Assembly (NCBI GenBank): GCA_003602285.1
Contig: QZVU01000005.1
Coordinates: 62,001 to 126,000 of the forward strand
Length of the DNA: 64,000 nucleotides
Reading direction: 5' to 3'
Origin: Arthrobacter frigidicola
Lineage (GTDB): Bacteria > Actinomycetota > Actinomycetes > Actinomycetales > Micrococcaceae
Each line of letters opens with the position of its first letter. Position 1 is the first letter of the stretch. The notes beneath the pieces were generated by a model. That model was not told the DNA's origin. It saw only the letters and a list, made by a program, of their open reading frames with translations, and did no database searches. This document shows, piece by piece, positions 50,856 to 62,884 of this stretch. Both the position numbers and the translations under genes were made by a program.

Positions 50856-51793
50856 TCGTAGATCTTCCGAACACCACCACCTCGAAGGTCTCCAAGGAGA
50901 TCACGAGCCTGCGCGACCGGGGCGGCGTCGTCGCCCTCGGCCGGGTGCTCACCCTCGTGGTGATCACCCGCGCCGGCGCCGAGGAGGAGGCGATCCGGGC
51001 AGCGAACGAAGCAAGCCGGGAGCACCCCTGCCGCATCATCGTCCTGGCCCAGGGATCGCCGGACGACCCCACGCGCCTCGACGGCCAGATCCGCGTGGGC
51101 GGTGACGCCGGTGCCTCCGAGGTGATCGTGCTCCGCGGCTCCGGGGACCTGTCAAATGAGAACGAGTCGCTCGTGTCGGCCCTGCTGCTGCCGGATGCCC
51201 CCATCGTGGCCTGGTGGCCGCACCACATGCCGGCGGCGGCGGCCCAGACCTCCATCGGGGCCATCGCCCACCGCCGGATCACCGACTCCTCCAACGAGGC
51301 GGACCCGGCTGCGGCGCTCTTCAACCTGCAGAAGACCTATTCCGCCGGCGACACGGACCTGGCCTGGACGCGCCTGACGAACTGGCGCATCCAGCTCGCG
51401 GCCGTCCTCGACCAGGCCGAGCCGTCGACGATCACCGAGGTGACGGTCGAAGGCGCCGAGGATTCCCCGAGCACGGTCCTGCTGGCCGCCTGGCTGACCC
51501 AGGCCCTGGACGCTCCGGTGACGATTGCCGCCGGTCCCGCCGGTACCGGCCTGCACCGGGTGCGGCTCTCGCGGGACAACGGGGACATCGAGCTGTACCG
51601 TCCGGGCCGGGATGTGGCCGAGCTGCACCAGCCCGGCCAGCCGGTCCAGCGGATTTCGCTGCCGCGCCGCAGCCTGGAGGAGTGCCTCGCCGAGGAGCTT
51701 CGTCGACTTGACCCGGACGACGTCTTCGGGGAAGTTATCACCGAAGGCCTTGCGAAAACGAACCTAAGGAGCGTACAAACCAGTGAACGCTGA
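50852..51793 (+). CDS. opcA: Glucose-6-phosphate dehydrogenase assembly protein OpcA
   Basis: 313 residues, typical OpcA: VVALGRVLTLVVIT, RGSGDLSNENESLVSALLLPD-type segment, VAWWPHHMP and the RITDSSNEADP motif. OpcA is required for full activity of zwf-encoded enzyme in cyanobacteria and actinobacteria. Overlaps both neighbours. Confidence 0.95.
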   Translation: MIVDLPNTTTSKVSKEITSLRDRGGVVALGRVLTLVVITRAGAEEEAIRAANEASREHPCRIIVLAQGSPDDPTRLDGQIRVGGDAGASEVIVLRGSGDLSNENESLVSALLLPDAPIVAWWPHHMPAAAAQTSIGAIAHRRITDSSNEADPAAALFNLQKTYSAGDTDLAWTRLTNWRIQLAAVLDQAEPSTITEVTVEGAEDSPSTVLLAAWLTQALDAPVTIAAGPAGTGLHRVRLSRDNGDIELYRPGRDVAELHQPGQPVQRISLPRRSLEECLAEELRRLDPDDVFGEVITEGLAKTNLRSVQTSER

Positions 51794-52583
51794 GCCAAAG
51801 ATCAGTATCCACCCCGGCCCGACCCTGCTTGCCGCCTCGGTGGCGTCTCGCCTGATCACCCGCCTCGTCGATGTGCAGAACGAGCGCGGGACAGCCACGG
51901 TGGTGCTGACCGGAGGCTCCATTGGCACGGCGGCCCTCAAGGCAGTGTGGGAATCCCCCACCTGCCGGACCGTGGACTGGTCGAAGGTGGACTTCTGGTG
52001 GGGCGACGAGCGGTTCCTGCCGGCCGGCCACCCCGACCGCAATGCGGTGCAGGCCCGCGAGGCGCTGCTTGACCACCTTGCTGTGGATCCGGCGAAGATA
52101 CACGAGTTCGGCTCCAGCGACCAGTTCCCCGACCAGGACGCCGCCGCCGCCGATTACGCGGCACGGCTGCAGGAAGCGGCCGAAGCGGAAGCCCTGGACG
52201 GCGCCGCCGATCCACGGCTGCCACGGTTCGACGTGCTGATGCTCGGCGTCGGCCCGGACGCCCACATCGCCTCGCTCTTCCCGGAACTGGCGGGGATCCG
52301 GACGAAGGGCTCGACCGTCGTGGGCGTCGCCGACGCACCCAAGCCTCCGCCGGAGCGGATCTCCCTCACGCTGGAGAGCATTAACTCGGCGGAGGAGGTC
52401 TGGCTGGCAGTTGCCGGTGAGGACAAGGCCGGCGCGGTGGGCCTGGCGCTTGCCGGTGCCGGCTCCGTTCAGGTGCCCGCCGCGGGTGCCCGCGGCCGGA
52501 ACAAAACCCTGTGGCTGATCGACCAGGATGCTGCCGTGCAGCTCCCCGGCCGCCTGATCAACCGCGAGGACGCCGAGCAGTGA
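51783..52583 (+). CDS. pgl: 6-phosphogluconolactonase
   Basis: 266 residues of the NagB/DevB type: VLTGGSIGTAALKAV, WGDERFLPAGHPDRN and MLGVGPDAHIASLFP. Hydrolyses the lactone made by zwf. GTG 51783 lies inside the end of opcA. Last gene of the operon, followed by a strong terminator; no gnd gene is present here. Confidence 0.95.
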   Translation: MNAEPKISIHPGPTLLAASVASRLITRLVDVQNERGTATVVLTGGSIGTAALKAVWESPTCRTVDWSKVDFWWGDERFLPAGHPDRNAVQAREALLDHLAVDPAKIHEFGSSDQFPDQDAAAADYAARLQEAAEAEALDGAADPRLPRFDVLMLGVGPDAHIASLFPELAGIRTKGSTVVGVADAPKPPPERISLTLESINSAEEVWLAVAGEDKAGAVGLALAGAGSVQVPAAGARGRNKTLWLIDQDAAVQLPGRLINREDAEQ

Positions 52584-52621
52584 CCGAGCCGGGAGTGCGG
52601 TAGAGCACCCCAGGCACAACA

Positions 52622-52663
52622 AAAAGCCCCGCCGCTTCCAGGATTGGAAGCGGCGGGGCTTTT
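52622..52663. terminator. Bidirectional terminator between pgl and secG
   Basis: A perfect 18-pair stem (52622-52639 with 52646-52663) and six-base loop, flanked by A and T runs, serving both convergent operons. Confidence 0.95.
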
Positions 52664-52672
52664 GTGCGCCGG

Positions 52673-52921
52673 TCAGGGTTCGAGGAACCGCTGAATGAGT
52701 CCGAGGGCGATGATCACGGTGCCCCAGGCCAGGCCAAGCGCCACGGTGAAGCGGTTCAGGTTGCGCTCGGCAACCCCGGAGGAGCCCATGCTTGAGGACA
52801 TGCCGCCGCCAAACATGTCGGACATGCCGCCGCCGCGGCCCTTGTGCAGCAGGATCAGCAGCGTCAGGAGCAGGCTGGTGATGCCCAGCAGTACGAGCAG
52901 GATGATTCGGAGAATTTCCAC
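52673..52921 (-). CDS. secG: Preprotein translocase subunit SecG
   Basis: 82 residues, two membrane helices (about 4-25 and 57-76) with the connecting HKGRGGGMSDMFGGGM loop typical of SecG. Part of SecYEG. Last gene of the gap-pgk-tpiA-secG run, 45 bases after tpiA. Confidence 0.95.
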   Translation of the reverse strand: MEILRIILLVLLGITSLLLTLLILLHKGRGGGMSDMFGGGMSSSMGSSGVAERNLNRFTVALGLAWGTVIIALGLIQRFLEP

Positions 52922-52966
52922 GGGGCCCTTTCAAGGCTGAGAACCCGCCGTTGGCGGGAGGCGCGA

Positions 52967-53782
52967 CTAGCCTGTGACCAGGTGCTGTTCGAACCTGACA
53001 ATACTAGCAAACTCGGACACGTCGAGGCTCGCACCGCCGACGAGCACGCCGTCGACGTCGCGTTCCTTGAGAATCGCTCCGGCGTTGGCGGCCTTGACCG
53101 ACCCACCATAGAGCAGGCGGACCTTCGCGGCCGTCTCGCCGTCGAAGAGTTCAACCAGTTCGGCGCGGATCGCCGCGCACATCTCCTGGGCGTCCTGCGG
53201 GCCGGCCACCTCGCCGGTGCCGATCGCCCAGACAGGCTCGTAGGCAACGACCAAGCTGGCGGCCTGGCCGGCGTCGAGGCCGGCCACGCCCCGGCGGAGC
53301 TGTTCGAGGGTGTGCTCCACATGGGTGCCGGCCTGGCGGATCTCAAGGCCCTCCCCGACGCACAGCACGGGCACCAGGTCGTGCCGGTATGCGGCGTGCA
53401 CCTTGGTGTTGAGCAGTTCGTCGGATTCGGTGTGGATTGTGCGGCGCTCGGAATGGCCCACCAGCACGTACGTGCAGCCGAGGCGCTTCAGGAACTGCCC
53501 GGAGATGTCCCCGGTATAGGCGCCGGAGTCGTGCGGGGAAAGGTCCTGCCCGCCGTACACCACGGGCAGGTCGTCCCCCTTGACGAGGGTCTGCACACCG
53601 CGCAGGTCGGTGAACGGCGGGAACACCGACATCTCAACCCTGCCGAAGTCGTGGTTGGCGTCATCGAGGGTCCACGCGAGCTTCTGCAGGAACGTGATGG
53701 CCTGGACGTGGTCCAGGTTCATTTTCCAGTTACCGGCGATCAGGGGGCGCCGGTCGAACACGCCGTTCGTCGAGGTGGTCAT
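52967..53782 (-). CDS. tpiA: Triosephosphate isomerase
   Basis: 271 residues. Catalytic Lys20 (GNWKMN), His110 (VGHSERR) and Glu182 ([12 protein letters not shown]). Standard glycolytic enzyme. A hairpin lies in the 86-base gap after pgk. Confidence 0.97.
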   Translation of the reverse strand: MTTSTNGVFDRRPLIAGNWKMNLDHVQAITFLQKLAWTLDDANHDFGRVEMSVFPPFTDLRGVQTLVKGDDLPVVYGGQDLSPHDSGAYTGDISGQFLKRLGCTYVLVGHSERRTIHTESDELLNTKVHAAYRHDLVPVLCVGEGLEIRQAGTHVEHTLEQLRRGVAGLDAGQAASLVVAYEPVWAIGTGEVAGPQDAQEMCAAIRAELVELFDGETAAKVRLLYGGSVKAANAGAILKERDVDGVLVGGASLDVSEFASIVRFEQHLVTG

Positions 53783-53808
53783 AGCGAACTCTCTTTCAGT
53801 CGTCAGGA

Positions 53809-53844
53809 GCCGCAGGACCCGCCCGTGCGGGCGGGTCCTGCGGC
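53809..53844. promoter_or_regulatory. Strong hairpin between pgk and tpiA
   Basis: Arms 53809-53825 and 53828-53844 are perfectly complementary over 17 bases. Without a T run it may act as a stabiliser or partial terminator that sets the ratio of pgk to tpiA message. Confidence 0.6.
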
Positions 53845-53868
53845 GGAAATGTTCCCGTGCCGGTGGCC

Positions 53869-55110
53869 TCAGGCGCGCTCGAGCGCCGTCAGGCCGGGGA
53901 GCTCCTTGCCCTCGAGGTATTCGAGGCTTGCCCCACCCCCGGTGGAGATGTGGCCGAACTGGGCGTCCTCGAACCCGAGGCCCCGGACCGCGGCGGCGGA
54001 GTCGCCTCCACCCACCACCGTCAGGGCGCCGTTCCGCTGCGCCTCGACGAGGGCCTGCGCAACCACGCGGGTCCCCTCGGCGAAGGCCTCGAACTCGAAC
54101 ACGCCCATGGGCCCGTTCCAGAACACTGTCTTCGCCTGCGCGATGTGCGCCGCGAAGTCGGAGCCGCTGGCCGGTCCGATGTCGAGGCCGATCCCGCCGG
54201 CGCCGTAGGGGCCGGACTCGATGGCGTCGGCCGCAAGCACCCCGTGTCGGGCGTCGGGCGCGAACTTCTCGGCGACAACGATGTCCGTCGGGAAGACGAA
54301 CTCCGTGCCCGCCTCGGCCGCGCGGTCGAGGTAGCCGCGCACCGTGTCGAGCTGGTCGGCCTCGAGCAGGCAGGCGCCCACCTTGTGCCCCTGGGCGGCG
54401 AGGAACGTGAAGACCATTCCCCCGCCGATCAGGAGCCGGTCGGCCTTGCCCAGCAGGTTCTCGATGACCGCCAGCTTGTCGGAGACCTTCGATCCGCCCA
54501 GGACGACCACGAAGGGCCGCTCGGGGTCCGTGGTGAGCCGCTGGAGAACCTCGACCTCCGCCTTCACCAGGTCGCCCTGGTAGGAGGGAAGGATCGCGGC
54601 GAGGTCATACACGCTTGCATGCTTTCGGTGCACGGCACCGAAAGCGTCATTGACGTATGCCCCCGAGCTGCCGGCGAGCCCCGCGAACTCCTGTGCGAGT
54701 GCTGCGCGTTCGCTCTCGTCCTTGCTGGTCTCGCGCGGGTCGAACCGCACGTTCTCGAGCACCAGGACCTCTCCGTCGGAGAGCGCCTGGGCTGCTGCCC
54801 GTGCCTGCTCCCCGGCGGTATCCCCCGCGAGCGTCACGGGGAAGTCCGCAAGCTCGGCCAGGCGGTCGACGGCGGGGCGGAGCGAGTACTTCGCCTCGGG
54901 AGCACCCTTGGGGCGTCCAAGGTGAGCCATCACGATGACGGCGGCTCCGGCCTCGCTGAGCTTGCGCAGCACGGGAAGCGACGCCCGGAGGCGCCCGTCG
55001 TCGGTGACCCGCTGGGAGTCGTCAAGGGGAACGTTGAGGTCCGAGCGGACCAGGATCCGCCGGCCGCGGACCCCTTCCGCGAGGAGGTCGTCAATCGATG
55101 CGTAGCCCAC
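53869..55110 (-). CDS. pgk: Phosphoglycerate kinase
   Basis: 413 residues. VRSDLNVPL near the N-terminus, AHLGRPKG, the hinge region and the nucleotide loop [11 protein letters not shown] (here Gly-Gly-Asp in place of the common GGGT). GTG 55110 is four bases after the gap stop; TTG 55152 would overlap gap and is not needed by homology. Confidence 0.95.
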   Translation of the reverse strand: MGYASIDDLLAEGVRGRRILVRSDLNVPLDDSQRVTDDGRLRASLPVLRKLSEAGAAVIVMAHLGRPKGAPEAKYSLRPAVDRLAELADFPVTLAGDTAGEQARAAAQALSDGEVLVLENVRFDPRETSKDESERAALAQEFAGLAGSSGAYVNDAFGAVHRKHASVYDLAAILPSYQGDLVKAEVEVLQRLTTDPERPFVVVLGGSKVSDKLAVIENLLGKADRLLIGGGMVFTFLAAQGHKVGACLLEADQLDTVRGYLDRAAEAGTEFVFPTDIVVAEKFAPDARHGVLAADAIESGPYGAGGIGLDIGPASGSDFAAHIAQAKTVFWNGPMGVFEFEAFAEGTRVVAQALVEAQRNGALTVVGGGDSAAAVRGLGFEDAQFGHISTGGGASLEYLEGKELPGLTALERA

Positions 55111-55114
55111 CGGG

Positions 55115-56326
<1,212 letters not shown>

Positions 56327-56956
56327 TTAGACGCCGGGGACGACCAGGCTCGATGCGCCGGACCGGGCACGGTCAAACCGTGCCGCGACGTCGGTCCAGT
56401 TCACGATATTCCAGAAGGCCTTGACGTAATCGGCCTTGACATTGACGTAATCGAGGTAGAAGGCGTGCTCCCACATGTCAAGCATGAGCAGCGGGATGGT
56501 TCCGACCGGAACGTTGCCCTGCTGATCGTAGAGCTGCTCGATGACGATGTTGCCGCCGAGCGGCTCGTAGGCGAGGACCGCCCAGCCGGAGCCCTGAAGG
56601 CTGATGGCGGCGGCGTTGAAGTGGCTGCGGAAGGCCTCGAAGGAACCGAACGCGTCGTCGAGTGCGGCGGCCAGTTCACCGGTGGGGAGGTCCCCTCCGT
56701 CCGGTGAGAGGTTCTTCCAGAAGATCGAGTGGTTGGTGTGGCCGCCGAGGTGGAAGGCCAGGTCCTTCGACAGCTTGGGGATGTTCCCAAACTCGCCCTT
56801 TCCGCGGGCCTCCGCCAGCTGTGCCAGCGCGTCGTTGGCACCCTTGACATAGGTGGCGTGGTGCTTGCTGTGGTGCAGCTCCATAATCCGCGCGGAGATA
56901 TGCGGTTCAAGGGCCGCATAATCATAATCAAGGTCGGGCAGCGTGTACTGGCTCAC
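56327..56956 (-). CDS. sodA: Superoxide dismutase, Mn/Fe type
   Basis: 209 residues. Metal ligands His28, His76, Asp160 and His164 ([11 protein letters not shown]) are all present. GGAGG precedes GTG 56956. Cytoplasmic, no signal peptide. Gly and Gln residues near the site (LQGSGWAVL) favour manganese, though metal choice is not certain from sequence. Confidence 0.95.
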   Translation of the reverse strand: MSQYTLPDLDYDYAALEPHISARIMELHHSKHHATYVKGANDALAQLAEARGKGEFGNIPKLSKDLAFHLGGHTNHSIFWKNLSPDGGDLPTGELAAALDDAFGSFEAFRSHFNAAAISLQGSGWAVLAYEPLGGNIVIEQLYDQQGNVPVGTIPLLMLDMWEHAFYLDYVNVKADYVKAFWNIVNWTDVAARFDRARSGASSLVVPGV

Positions 56957-57079
56957 GAATTTCCTCCATCTAATGGTGTACCTTTCCGGGGCCGCTTCCG
57001 GGCCGGTGTGGGCCGGAGGCTTACCGCCGGGGTCCCGCCGCCGAAGCGGCAGGCTTGCTCTCCCATCCTATGCAAGGAT

Positions 57080-58060
57080 TCACTCGTCCAGCATGTCGGC
57101 GGTGACATTGGCGTCGGTTCCCGGAATCCCGATCTCCTGGGCCCGCTTGTCGGCCATGGCCAGCAGCCGGCGGATCCTGCCCGCGATGGCGTCCTTGGTC
57201 ATCGGAGGGTCCGCGAGCCGGCCGAGTTCGTCAAGGCTTGCCTGCTTGTGGCCGACCCGCAGCTCCCCCGCGTACCGTAGGTGCTCCGGGACGGACTCGC
57301 CGAGGATCTCAAGCGCCCGCTCCACGCGGGCGCCGGCGGCCACGGCTGCCTGCGCGGACCGGCGCAGGTTGGCGTCGTCGAAGTTCGCCAGCCGGTTCGC
57401 CGTGGCCCGGACCTCCTTGCGCATCCGCCGTTCCTCCCACACCATGAGGGCGTCGTGGGCGCCCATGCGGGTGAGCAGCGCCGCAATGGTGTCACCGTCG
57501 CGGATCACCACGCGGTCCACGCCCCGGACCTCCCGCGCCTTGGCGGCGATGCCGAGGCGGCGGGCGGCGCCCACGAGGGCCAGCGCAGATTCCGGCCCGG
57601 GGCAGGTCACCTCGAGGGAGGACGAGCGGCCAGGCTCGGTCAGGGACCCGTGGGCCAGGAACGCACCGCGCCAGACGGCCTCGGCGTCGGCCGCTGAGCC
57701 GTTGACGACGGCGGAGGGCAGCCCGCGCACGGGCCTGCCCCGGGTATCGAGCAGGCCGGTCTGGCGGGCGAGGGACTCGCCGTCGCGCACCACCCGGACC
57801 ACGTACCGGTTGCCGCGGCGCAGGCCGCCGCCGGATACAACGATGATTTCGCTGTTGTGCCCGTAGACTTCGGCGATGGCTGAGCGGACCCGGCGCGCGG
57901 TCGACGCGAGGTCGACCTCCGCTTCGATCACGATCCGGCCCGAAATGATGTGCAGCCCGCCGGCGAACCGCAGCAGGGCGGACACCTCGGCCTTGCGTAC
58001 CGAGGACTTTTTAACTTCGAGGTGCGAGAGCTCCTCTTTGACGTCCGCAGTCAGCGCCAC
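57080..58060 (-). CDS. whiA: Sporulation-type regulator WhiA
   Basis: 326 residues: an N-terminal LAGLIDADG-homing-endonuclease-like domain without the catalytic acidic pair, and a C-terminal helix-turn-helix ([21 protein letters not shown]). In Streptomyces it controls sporulation septation genes; in non-sporulating actinobacteria it links to division. GTG 58060 has AGGAG seven bases upstream. Last of the uvrC-rapZ-yvcK-whiA run. Confidence 0.95.
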   Translation of the reverse strand: MALTADVKEELSHLEVKKSSVRKAEVSALLRFAGGLHIISGRIVIEAEVDLASTARRVRSAIAEVYGHNSEIIVVSGGGLRRGNRYVVRVVRDGESLARQTGLLDTRGRPVRGLPSAVVNGSAADAEAVWRGAFLAHGSLTEPGRSSSLEVTCPGPESALALVGAARRLGIAAKAREVRGVDRVVIRDGDTIAALLTRMGAHDALMVWEERRMRKEVRATANRLANFDDANLRRSAQAAVAAGARVERALEILGESVPEHLRYAGELRVGHKQASLDELGRLADPPMTKDAIAGRIRRLLAMADKRAQEIGIPGTDANVTADMLDE

Positions 58061-58070
58061 CAGTTCACTC

Positions 58071-59102
58071 CTAGTTCTCCCCAAACATGTCTTTGTACGC
58101 CGTTGCGAGGCGAAGCGGATCATGGACGGGTTTTCCGGTTGAAGAACCCACTTTACCCAGAACGGCCCGGCCGCCCATTCCGGCGACCGCCTTCTCGAAC
58201 TGCGCACGGTCTCCAACGACTGCCGGATCGGCCAGCACGACGTCCACAGTGAACTCCGGCGCGTAGCGCTTAATCACGGCAAGGTGGTCCACGGCGGTCA
58301 TGCCCTGGGTCTCCTTGGTGTCATTGGTCATATTCATCGTCAGGCAGCGTTTGGCGGAGGTGCGGCAGAGCGCGTCACGGAGCTCGGGAAGCAGCAGGTG
58401 CGGCAGCACCGAGGTGTACCAGGAGCCCGGGCCGAGGATCACCCAGTCGGCCAGTTCGATCGCCTCAAGGGCGTCCTTGCAGGCCGGCGCTGCCTCCGGG
58501 AGCAGCCGGACGTTGCTGACGTTCCCGCCCTCGGCCGCGACCGCAAGCTGGGCCTGCCCAACGATGGTCTTGACCCGCAGCCCTCCCCCGGACTCGGTGA
58601 GGATGTCCCCCTCGATGGTGAGCGGCACGCTGGCCATCGGCACGACCTTGCCGCGGGCGCCCAGCAGCGCGCCGGCCCACTGCAGGCCCGCCACGGGGTC
58701 GCCAAGCAGTTCCCAGAGGGTCACGATAAGCAGGTTTCCCAGCGCGTGGTTATCGAGCGAGCCCTCGACGCCCTCGGTCGAGGTGAAGCGGTGCTGCATG
58801 ACGTCGCGCCAGGTGCGGCCCCAGTCCGTGTCGTCGCACAGGGCGGCAAGCGCCATCCGCAGGTCGCCGGGCGGAAGCACCCCAAGTTCCCTGCGCAGCC
58901 GGCCGGAGGACCCGCCGTCGTCGGCGACGGTGACCACTGCGGTGAGGTCCTGGGTCAGCAGGCGCAGCGCGGACAGCGAGGCTGACAGCCCGTGGCCGCC
59001 GCCGAGCGCCACCACCGAGGGCGTCTTCTCTGCCGGCTCGCCCTCGCGCCGGTTCGCCGTCGGAACCGGGATCAGGGGCAGCGGCCCCGAAAAGAGTGCC
59101 AC
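58071..59102 (-). CDS. yvcK: YvcK-family gluconeogenesis factor
   Basis: 343 residues, CofD-like fold. GGGHGLSAS (34-42), [13 protein letters not shown] and the [14 protein letters not shown] segment. These proteins bind UDP-sugars and influence cell-wall synthesis and carbon use. The GTG start shares a base with the rapZ stop. Confidence 0.95.
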   Translation of the reverse strand: MALFSGPLPLIPVPTANRREGEPAEKTPSVVALGGGHGLSASLSALRLLTQDLTAVVTVADDGGSSGRLRRELGVLPPGDLRMALAALCDDTDWGRTWRDVMQHRFTSTEGVEGSLDNHALGNLLIVTLWELLGDPVAGLQWAGALLGARGKVVPMASVPLTIEGDILTESGGGLRVKTIVGQAQLAVAAEGGNVSNVRLLPEAAPACKDALEAIELADWVILGPGSWYTSVLPHLLLPELRDALCRTSAKRCLTMNMTNDTKETQGMTAVDHLAVIKRYAPEFTVDVVLADPAVVGDRAQFEKAVAGMGGRAVLGKVGSSTGKPVHDPLRLATAYKDMFGEN

Positions 59103-60001
59103 TATTCCCGCCCCAGGTCCCGGTGGTGCGCGGCCACCTGCACGCCGGGCAGCTGGGCGAGCCGCTGGGCGATCTCCTCGGTCACCGCGACGGAGCGGTG
59201 CTTGCCTCCGGTGCAGCCGACCGCGATGGTCGCGTAGTGCTTGTTCTCGCGGCGGTAGCCGTCGAGGACCGGGATCAGGGCGTTGACGTAGCGGCTGACG
59301 AAGTCCGAGGCGCCGGCGGCGCCCAGCACGTACTCCCGCACGGGCTCATCGAGCCCGGTCTGCGGGCGCAGCTGCGGCACCCAGTGCGGGTTGGGGATGA
59401 ACCGGACGTCGGCCACGAAGTTCGCGTCGACGGGGAGGCCGTATTTGAAGCCGAAACTGAGCACGTTGAGCCGCAGCACGATCGGCCCGGACTCCGAGAA
59501 GAGTTCAGTGACGGCGGTGGCCAGGGCGTGGACATTGAAGTCGGTGGTGTCCACGACGATGTCGGAGGCGTACTTCACCTCCTTGAGCACGTCCCGTTCG
59601 GCGGCGATGCCATCGAGGATCCGGCCGTCGCCCTGGAGCGGGTGGGGGCGCCTGCCCTGTTCGAACCGGCGGACCAGCTCGGCGTCGTCGGCGTCAAGGA
59701 AAAGCACGCGGTAGTTGACCCCGGCCGCGCGTAGCGCGGCGAGGGCGGCCTTGATGTCGTTGAACAGCTTCTTGCTCCGCACATCGATCACCACGGCGAG
59801 CTTCGGGATGGACTGGGGCATGCGGGCCACCAGTTCGGTCAGCGTCCCGAGCATCTGGGGCGGGAGGTTCTCGACGACGTACCAGCCGTGGTCCTCAAGC
59901 GCGTGGGCCGCGGTGCTGCGTCCGGCACCCGACATGCCGGTGACGACCAGCAGCTCCGATTCGGTGGGTTTGACCGGGGTCAGGCTGTCAGCCTCAGTCA
60001 T
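59102..60001 (-). CDS. rapZ: RapZ (YvcJ)-family nucleotide-binding protein
   Basis: 299 residues. Walker [10 protein letters not shown] (22-30), the NLPP segment and the C-terminal [13 protein letters not shown] domain. In E. coli RapZ controls GlmZ turnover; in actinobacteria its target is not established. A 72-base gap separates it from uvrC. Confidence 0.95.
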   Translation of the reverse strand: MTEADSLTPVKPTESELLVVTGMSGAGRSTAAHALEDHGWYVVENLPPQMLGTLTELVARMPQSIPKLAVVIDVRSKKLFNDIKAALAALRAAGVNYRVLFLDADDAELVRRFEQGRRPHPLQGDGRILDGIAAERDVLKEVKYASDIVVDTTDFNVHALATAVTELFSESGPIVLRLNVLSFGFKYGLPVDANFVADVRFIPNPHWVPQLRPQTGLDEPVREYVLGAAGASDFVSRYVNALIPVLDGYRRENKHYATIAVGCTGGKHRSVAVTEEIAQRLAQLPGVQVAAHHRDLGRE

Positions 60002-60073
60002 GTATGCGTCCGTTCCGGCGTAGGTGGTGCGGATATGCTGCGCCGCAGGCAGCGGGCGCCGTCCTCAGCCTAG

Positions 60074-62113
60074 CTAAGAATCGAGGATCTCGCCCGTGGT
60101 CAGGTTCACAGCGGGAGCAGCGTCGTGCACAGCCCCGCCGGCCAGCCCGCTCCGGATGGCTTCGGCCATGGCCGGACCGATGCCCGGGACCTCCAGCAGG
60201 TCCTCCACCGAGGCGGCCTTCAGCTTCTTCACCGAACCGAAGTGCTTCAGGAGGGCCTTGCGTTTCGACGGCCCAAGACCCTGGATTCCGTCGAGGGCCG
60301 ATTCGGTCATCGACTTCCCGCGCTTCTGGCGGTGGAAGCTGATGGCGAAGCGGTGGGCCTCGTCCCGGATGCGCTGCAGCAGGAACAGTCCCTCCGACGC
60401 CCGCGGCAGGATGACGGGGAAGTCGCTGCCGGGCACCCACACCTCTTCGAGCCGCTTGGCGAGGCCGACGACGAAGACGTCGTCGATGCCGAGGTCCGCC
60501 AGCGCACGGGAGGCCGCGGCGACCTGGGGCGGGCCGCCGTCGACGACGACCAGGTTCGGCGGGTAGGCGAACCGGTTCTTCGTCGTCGCCGTCGTGGTGT
60601 CCGCCAGCGGAACGGCCTCCGCCCCGGCGGCCGCGCCGTTGTCCGCCGGGGAACCGGCGCCCTCCCCGTCCGCCGGGGAGCCGGTGCCGTTGCCGGTGTC
60701 CTCCGGCACGCGGCCGGCGAGGTAGTTCCGGAACCGGCGGTAGATCACGTCGTACATCGAGGCGGTGTCGTCGCGGGCGGCGTCGCCGGTGATGGAGAAG
60801 CGGCGGTACTCCGATTTGCGCGGCAGTCCGTCCTCGACCACCACCATTGAGGCGACGACGTTCGTGCCGGAGACGTGGGAGATGTCGAAGCATTCGATGC
60901 GCATCAGCGGCTGCGGCAGCTCAAGTGCCTCCTGCAGTTCGGTCAGCGCCGCCGACCGCGTCGTGAGGTCCCCGGCGCGCCGGCTCTTGTGCAGTCGCAG
61001 GGAGTCGGCGGCGTTCTGCTGGACGGTGCCCATCAGGGTGGCCTTGTCGCCGCGCACCGGTACCCGCACGTCGACGCGGGCCCCGCGCAGCCCGCGCAGC
61101 CACTCAAGGACCTGCTCGGCGTTGCTGGGCATCACGGGCACGAGGACCTCGCGTGGAATCCGGTCGTTGCCGGCCCCGCCCTCGCCGTACACCTGCTGCA
61201 GGAGGTGCTCCACCAGGTCGGGGGTGTCCATGTCCTCGACCTTCTCCACGACCCAGCCGCGCTGGCCGCGGATGCGCCCGCCGCGCACGTGGAAGACCTG
61301 CGCCGCTGCCTCGAGCTCGTCCTCGGTCAGGGCGAAGATGTCGGCGTCGGTGTCCTCGCTGAGGACGACCGTGTTGCGTTCGAAGACCCTCCGGAGCGCG
61401 GCGATGTCGTCGCGGGTCCGTGCCGCGGCCTCGTAGTCGAGTTCGGCGACCGAGGCGGCCATCTTCGCTTCGAGCCCGGTGATGAAGCGCTTGGCCTCCC
61501 CGGACATGAACGCCACGAACTCCCCGGCCAGGGCCTTGTGGTCCTCCGGGGAGATCCGCCCGACGCAGGGCGCCGAGCACTTGTCGATGTACCCCATCAG
61601 GCAGGGCCGGCCGGAGCGTTCGGCACGCTGGAAGACGCCGGTGCTGCAGGTACGCACGGGGAAGACCCGCAGGAGCGTATCGACGGTCTCCCGGATGGCC
61701 TTGGCGGGGTAGAAGGGCCCGAAGTACCGGGTGTCCTTCTTCTTGTCGCCCCGCATCACCTGCACGCGGGGGAACTTCTCCCCCATCGTCACCGCCAGGT
61801 AGGGGTAGGACTTGTCGTCCCTGAACATCACGTTGAAGCGCGGATTGAATTCCTTGATCCAGGTGTATTCGAGCTGGAGGGCCTCGAGTTCACTGCCCAC
61901 GACCGTCCACTCCACGCCGGCGGCGGTGTGGACCATGGCCCGGGTGCGGGGCATCAGGCCCTGCGGGTTCGCGAAGTAGGAGTTGAGGCGGGAGCGCAGG
62001 TTCTTCGCCTTGCCGACGTAGATGACCCTGCCATGCTCGTCGCGGAACCGGTATACGCCGGGGTCCTGCGGTATTTCCCCCGTCCTGGGGCGGTAGCTTG
62101 CTGGGTTTGCCAC
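60074..62113 (-). CDS. uvrC: Excinuclease ABC subunit C
   Basis: 679 residues, about 70 more than E. coli UvrC. GIY-YIG nuclease at the N-terminus (GVYRFRD, VIYVGKAKNL), UVR domain near 205-240, RNase H-like endonuclease (IECFDISHVSGTN, VVVDGGPPQV) and C-terminal helix-hairpin-helix pair. A low-complexity insert at about 470-511 (repeated GSPAD) lies inside the RNase H-like part. Makes the two incisions in nucleotide excision repair. Confidence 0.97.
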   Translation of the reverse strand: MANPASYRPRTGEIPQDPGVYRFRDEHGRVIYVGKAKNLRSRLNSYFANPQGLMPRTRAMVHTAAGVEWTVVGSELEALQLEYTWIKEFNPRFNVMFRDDKSYPYLAVTMGEKFPRVQVMRGDKKKDTRYFGPFYPAKAIRETVDTLLRVFPVRTCSTGVFQRAERSGRPCLMGYIDKCSAPCVGRISPEDHKALAGEFVAFMSGEAKRFITGLEAKMAASVAELDYEAAARTRDDIAALRRVFERNTVVLSEDTDADIFALTEDELEAAAQVFHVRGGRIRGQRGWVVEKVEDMDTPDLVEHLLQQVYGEGGAGNDRIPREVLVPVMPSNAEQVLEWLRGLRGARVDVRVPVRGDKATLMGTVQQNAADSLRLHKSRRAGDLTTRSAALTELQEALELPQPLMRIECFDISHVSGTNVVASMVVVEDGLPRKSEYRRFSITGDAARDDTASMYDVIYRRFRNYLAGRVPEDTGNGTGSPADGEGAGSPADNGAAAGAEAVPLADTTTATTKNRFAYPPNLVVVDGGPPQVAAASRALADLGIDDVFVVGLAKRLEEVWVPGSDFPVILPRASEGLFLLQRIRDEAHRFAISFHRQKRGKSMTESALDGIQGLGPSKRKALLKHFGSVKKLKAASVEDLLEVPGIGPAMAEAIRSGLAGGAVHDAAPAVNLTTGEILDS

Positions 62114-62215
62114 AGCTCAATCCTATGTTCTCTGACCGGGCGGCCCTGACGCTTCAGCTTCGCGCGCACCGGTGCCGCGGTGCGCGTGCACCGGGCGGCG
62201 GCCCGGCGGGGGCCG

Positions 62216-62884
62216 CTATTCCGCGGGCGCGCCCTTGTTGTAGCTGGCGGAGCGCTGCTGCCCGCTGAGCGCGGCAATGGAGTCCATGATGGTGTCGGTG
62301 GCGCTGCGCCGGGCCGGCAGCGGATGGCCCGGTCCGGTCTTCTCGAAGTACAGGGGCGCGCCGATCCTCATGGTGAAGTGCTGCGGCCGGATGCCGTTGC
62401 TGCCCGCAGGCTGCAGCGCCTCGGTCCCGATCAGGCCCACCGGCACCACCGGCGCTCCGGTGGTCAGCGCCAGCCAGCCCACGCCGGTCCGTCCACGGTA
62501 GAGCAGCCCGTCGCGGGACCGGGTGCCCTCGGGATAGATGCCGACGCCGCTGCCCTCCTCGAGCAGGTCGAGCAGGGTCTTCAGGGCCTGCACGCTGGCC
62601 GCCTGTTCGCCCCGCTGCACGGGAATGGAGCCGACACCCTCGAAGAAGGAGCGCATCATCGCCCCCTTGACGCCGGTGCCGGTGAAGTACTCGGCCTTCG
62701 CGAAGAACGCCACCCGGCGCGGCATCAGGGCCTGGATGAGGACGCTGTCGAGGAAGGAGAGGTGGTTGGCCGCGACGATGAACGGACCCTCGGTGGGGAC
62801 ATGCCCGAGCCCTTCGACGGTGGGCCGGCAGAGGCCGGCGATAAGGCCGCGCGTGGTGCTGCGGGTGAGGTCATAGATTCCCAC
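62216..62884 (-). CDS. plsC: 1-acyl-sn-glycerol-3-phosphate acyltransferase
   Basis: 222 residues. NHLSFLD (His41, Asp46) and the phosphate-binding YPEGTRSRDG are the PlsC motifs. Makes phosphatidic acid at the membrane. The start is GTG 62884 with GGAGG six bases upstream, within the end of the HAD gene. Confidence 0.9.
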   Translation of the reverse strand: MGIYDLTRSTTRGLIAGLCRPTVEGLGHVPTEGPFIVAANHLSFLDSVLIQALMPRRVAFFAKAEYFTGTGVKGAMMRSFFEGVGSIPVQRGEQAASVQALKTLLDLLEEGSGVGIYPEGTRSRDGLLYRGRTGVGWLALTTGAPVVPVGLIGTEALQPAGSNGIRPQHFTMRIGAPLYFEKTGPGHPLPARRSATDTIMDSIAALSGQQRSASYNKGAPAE

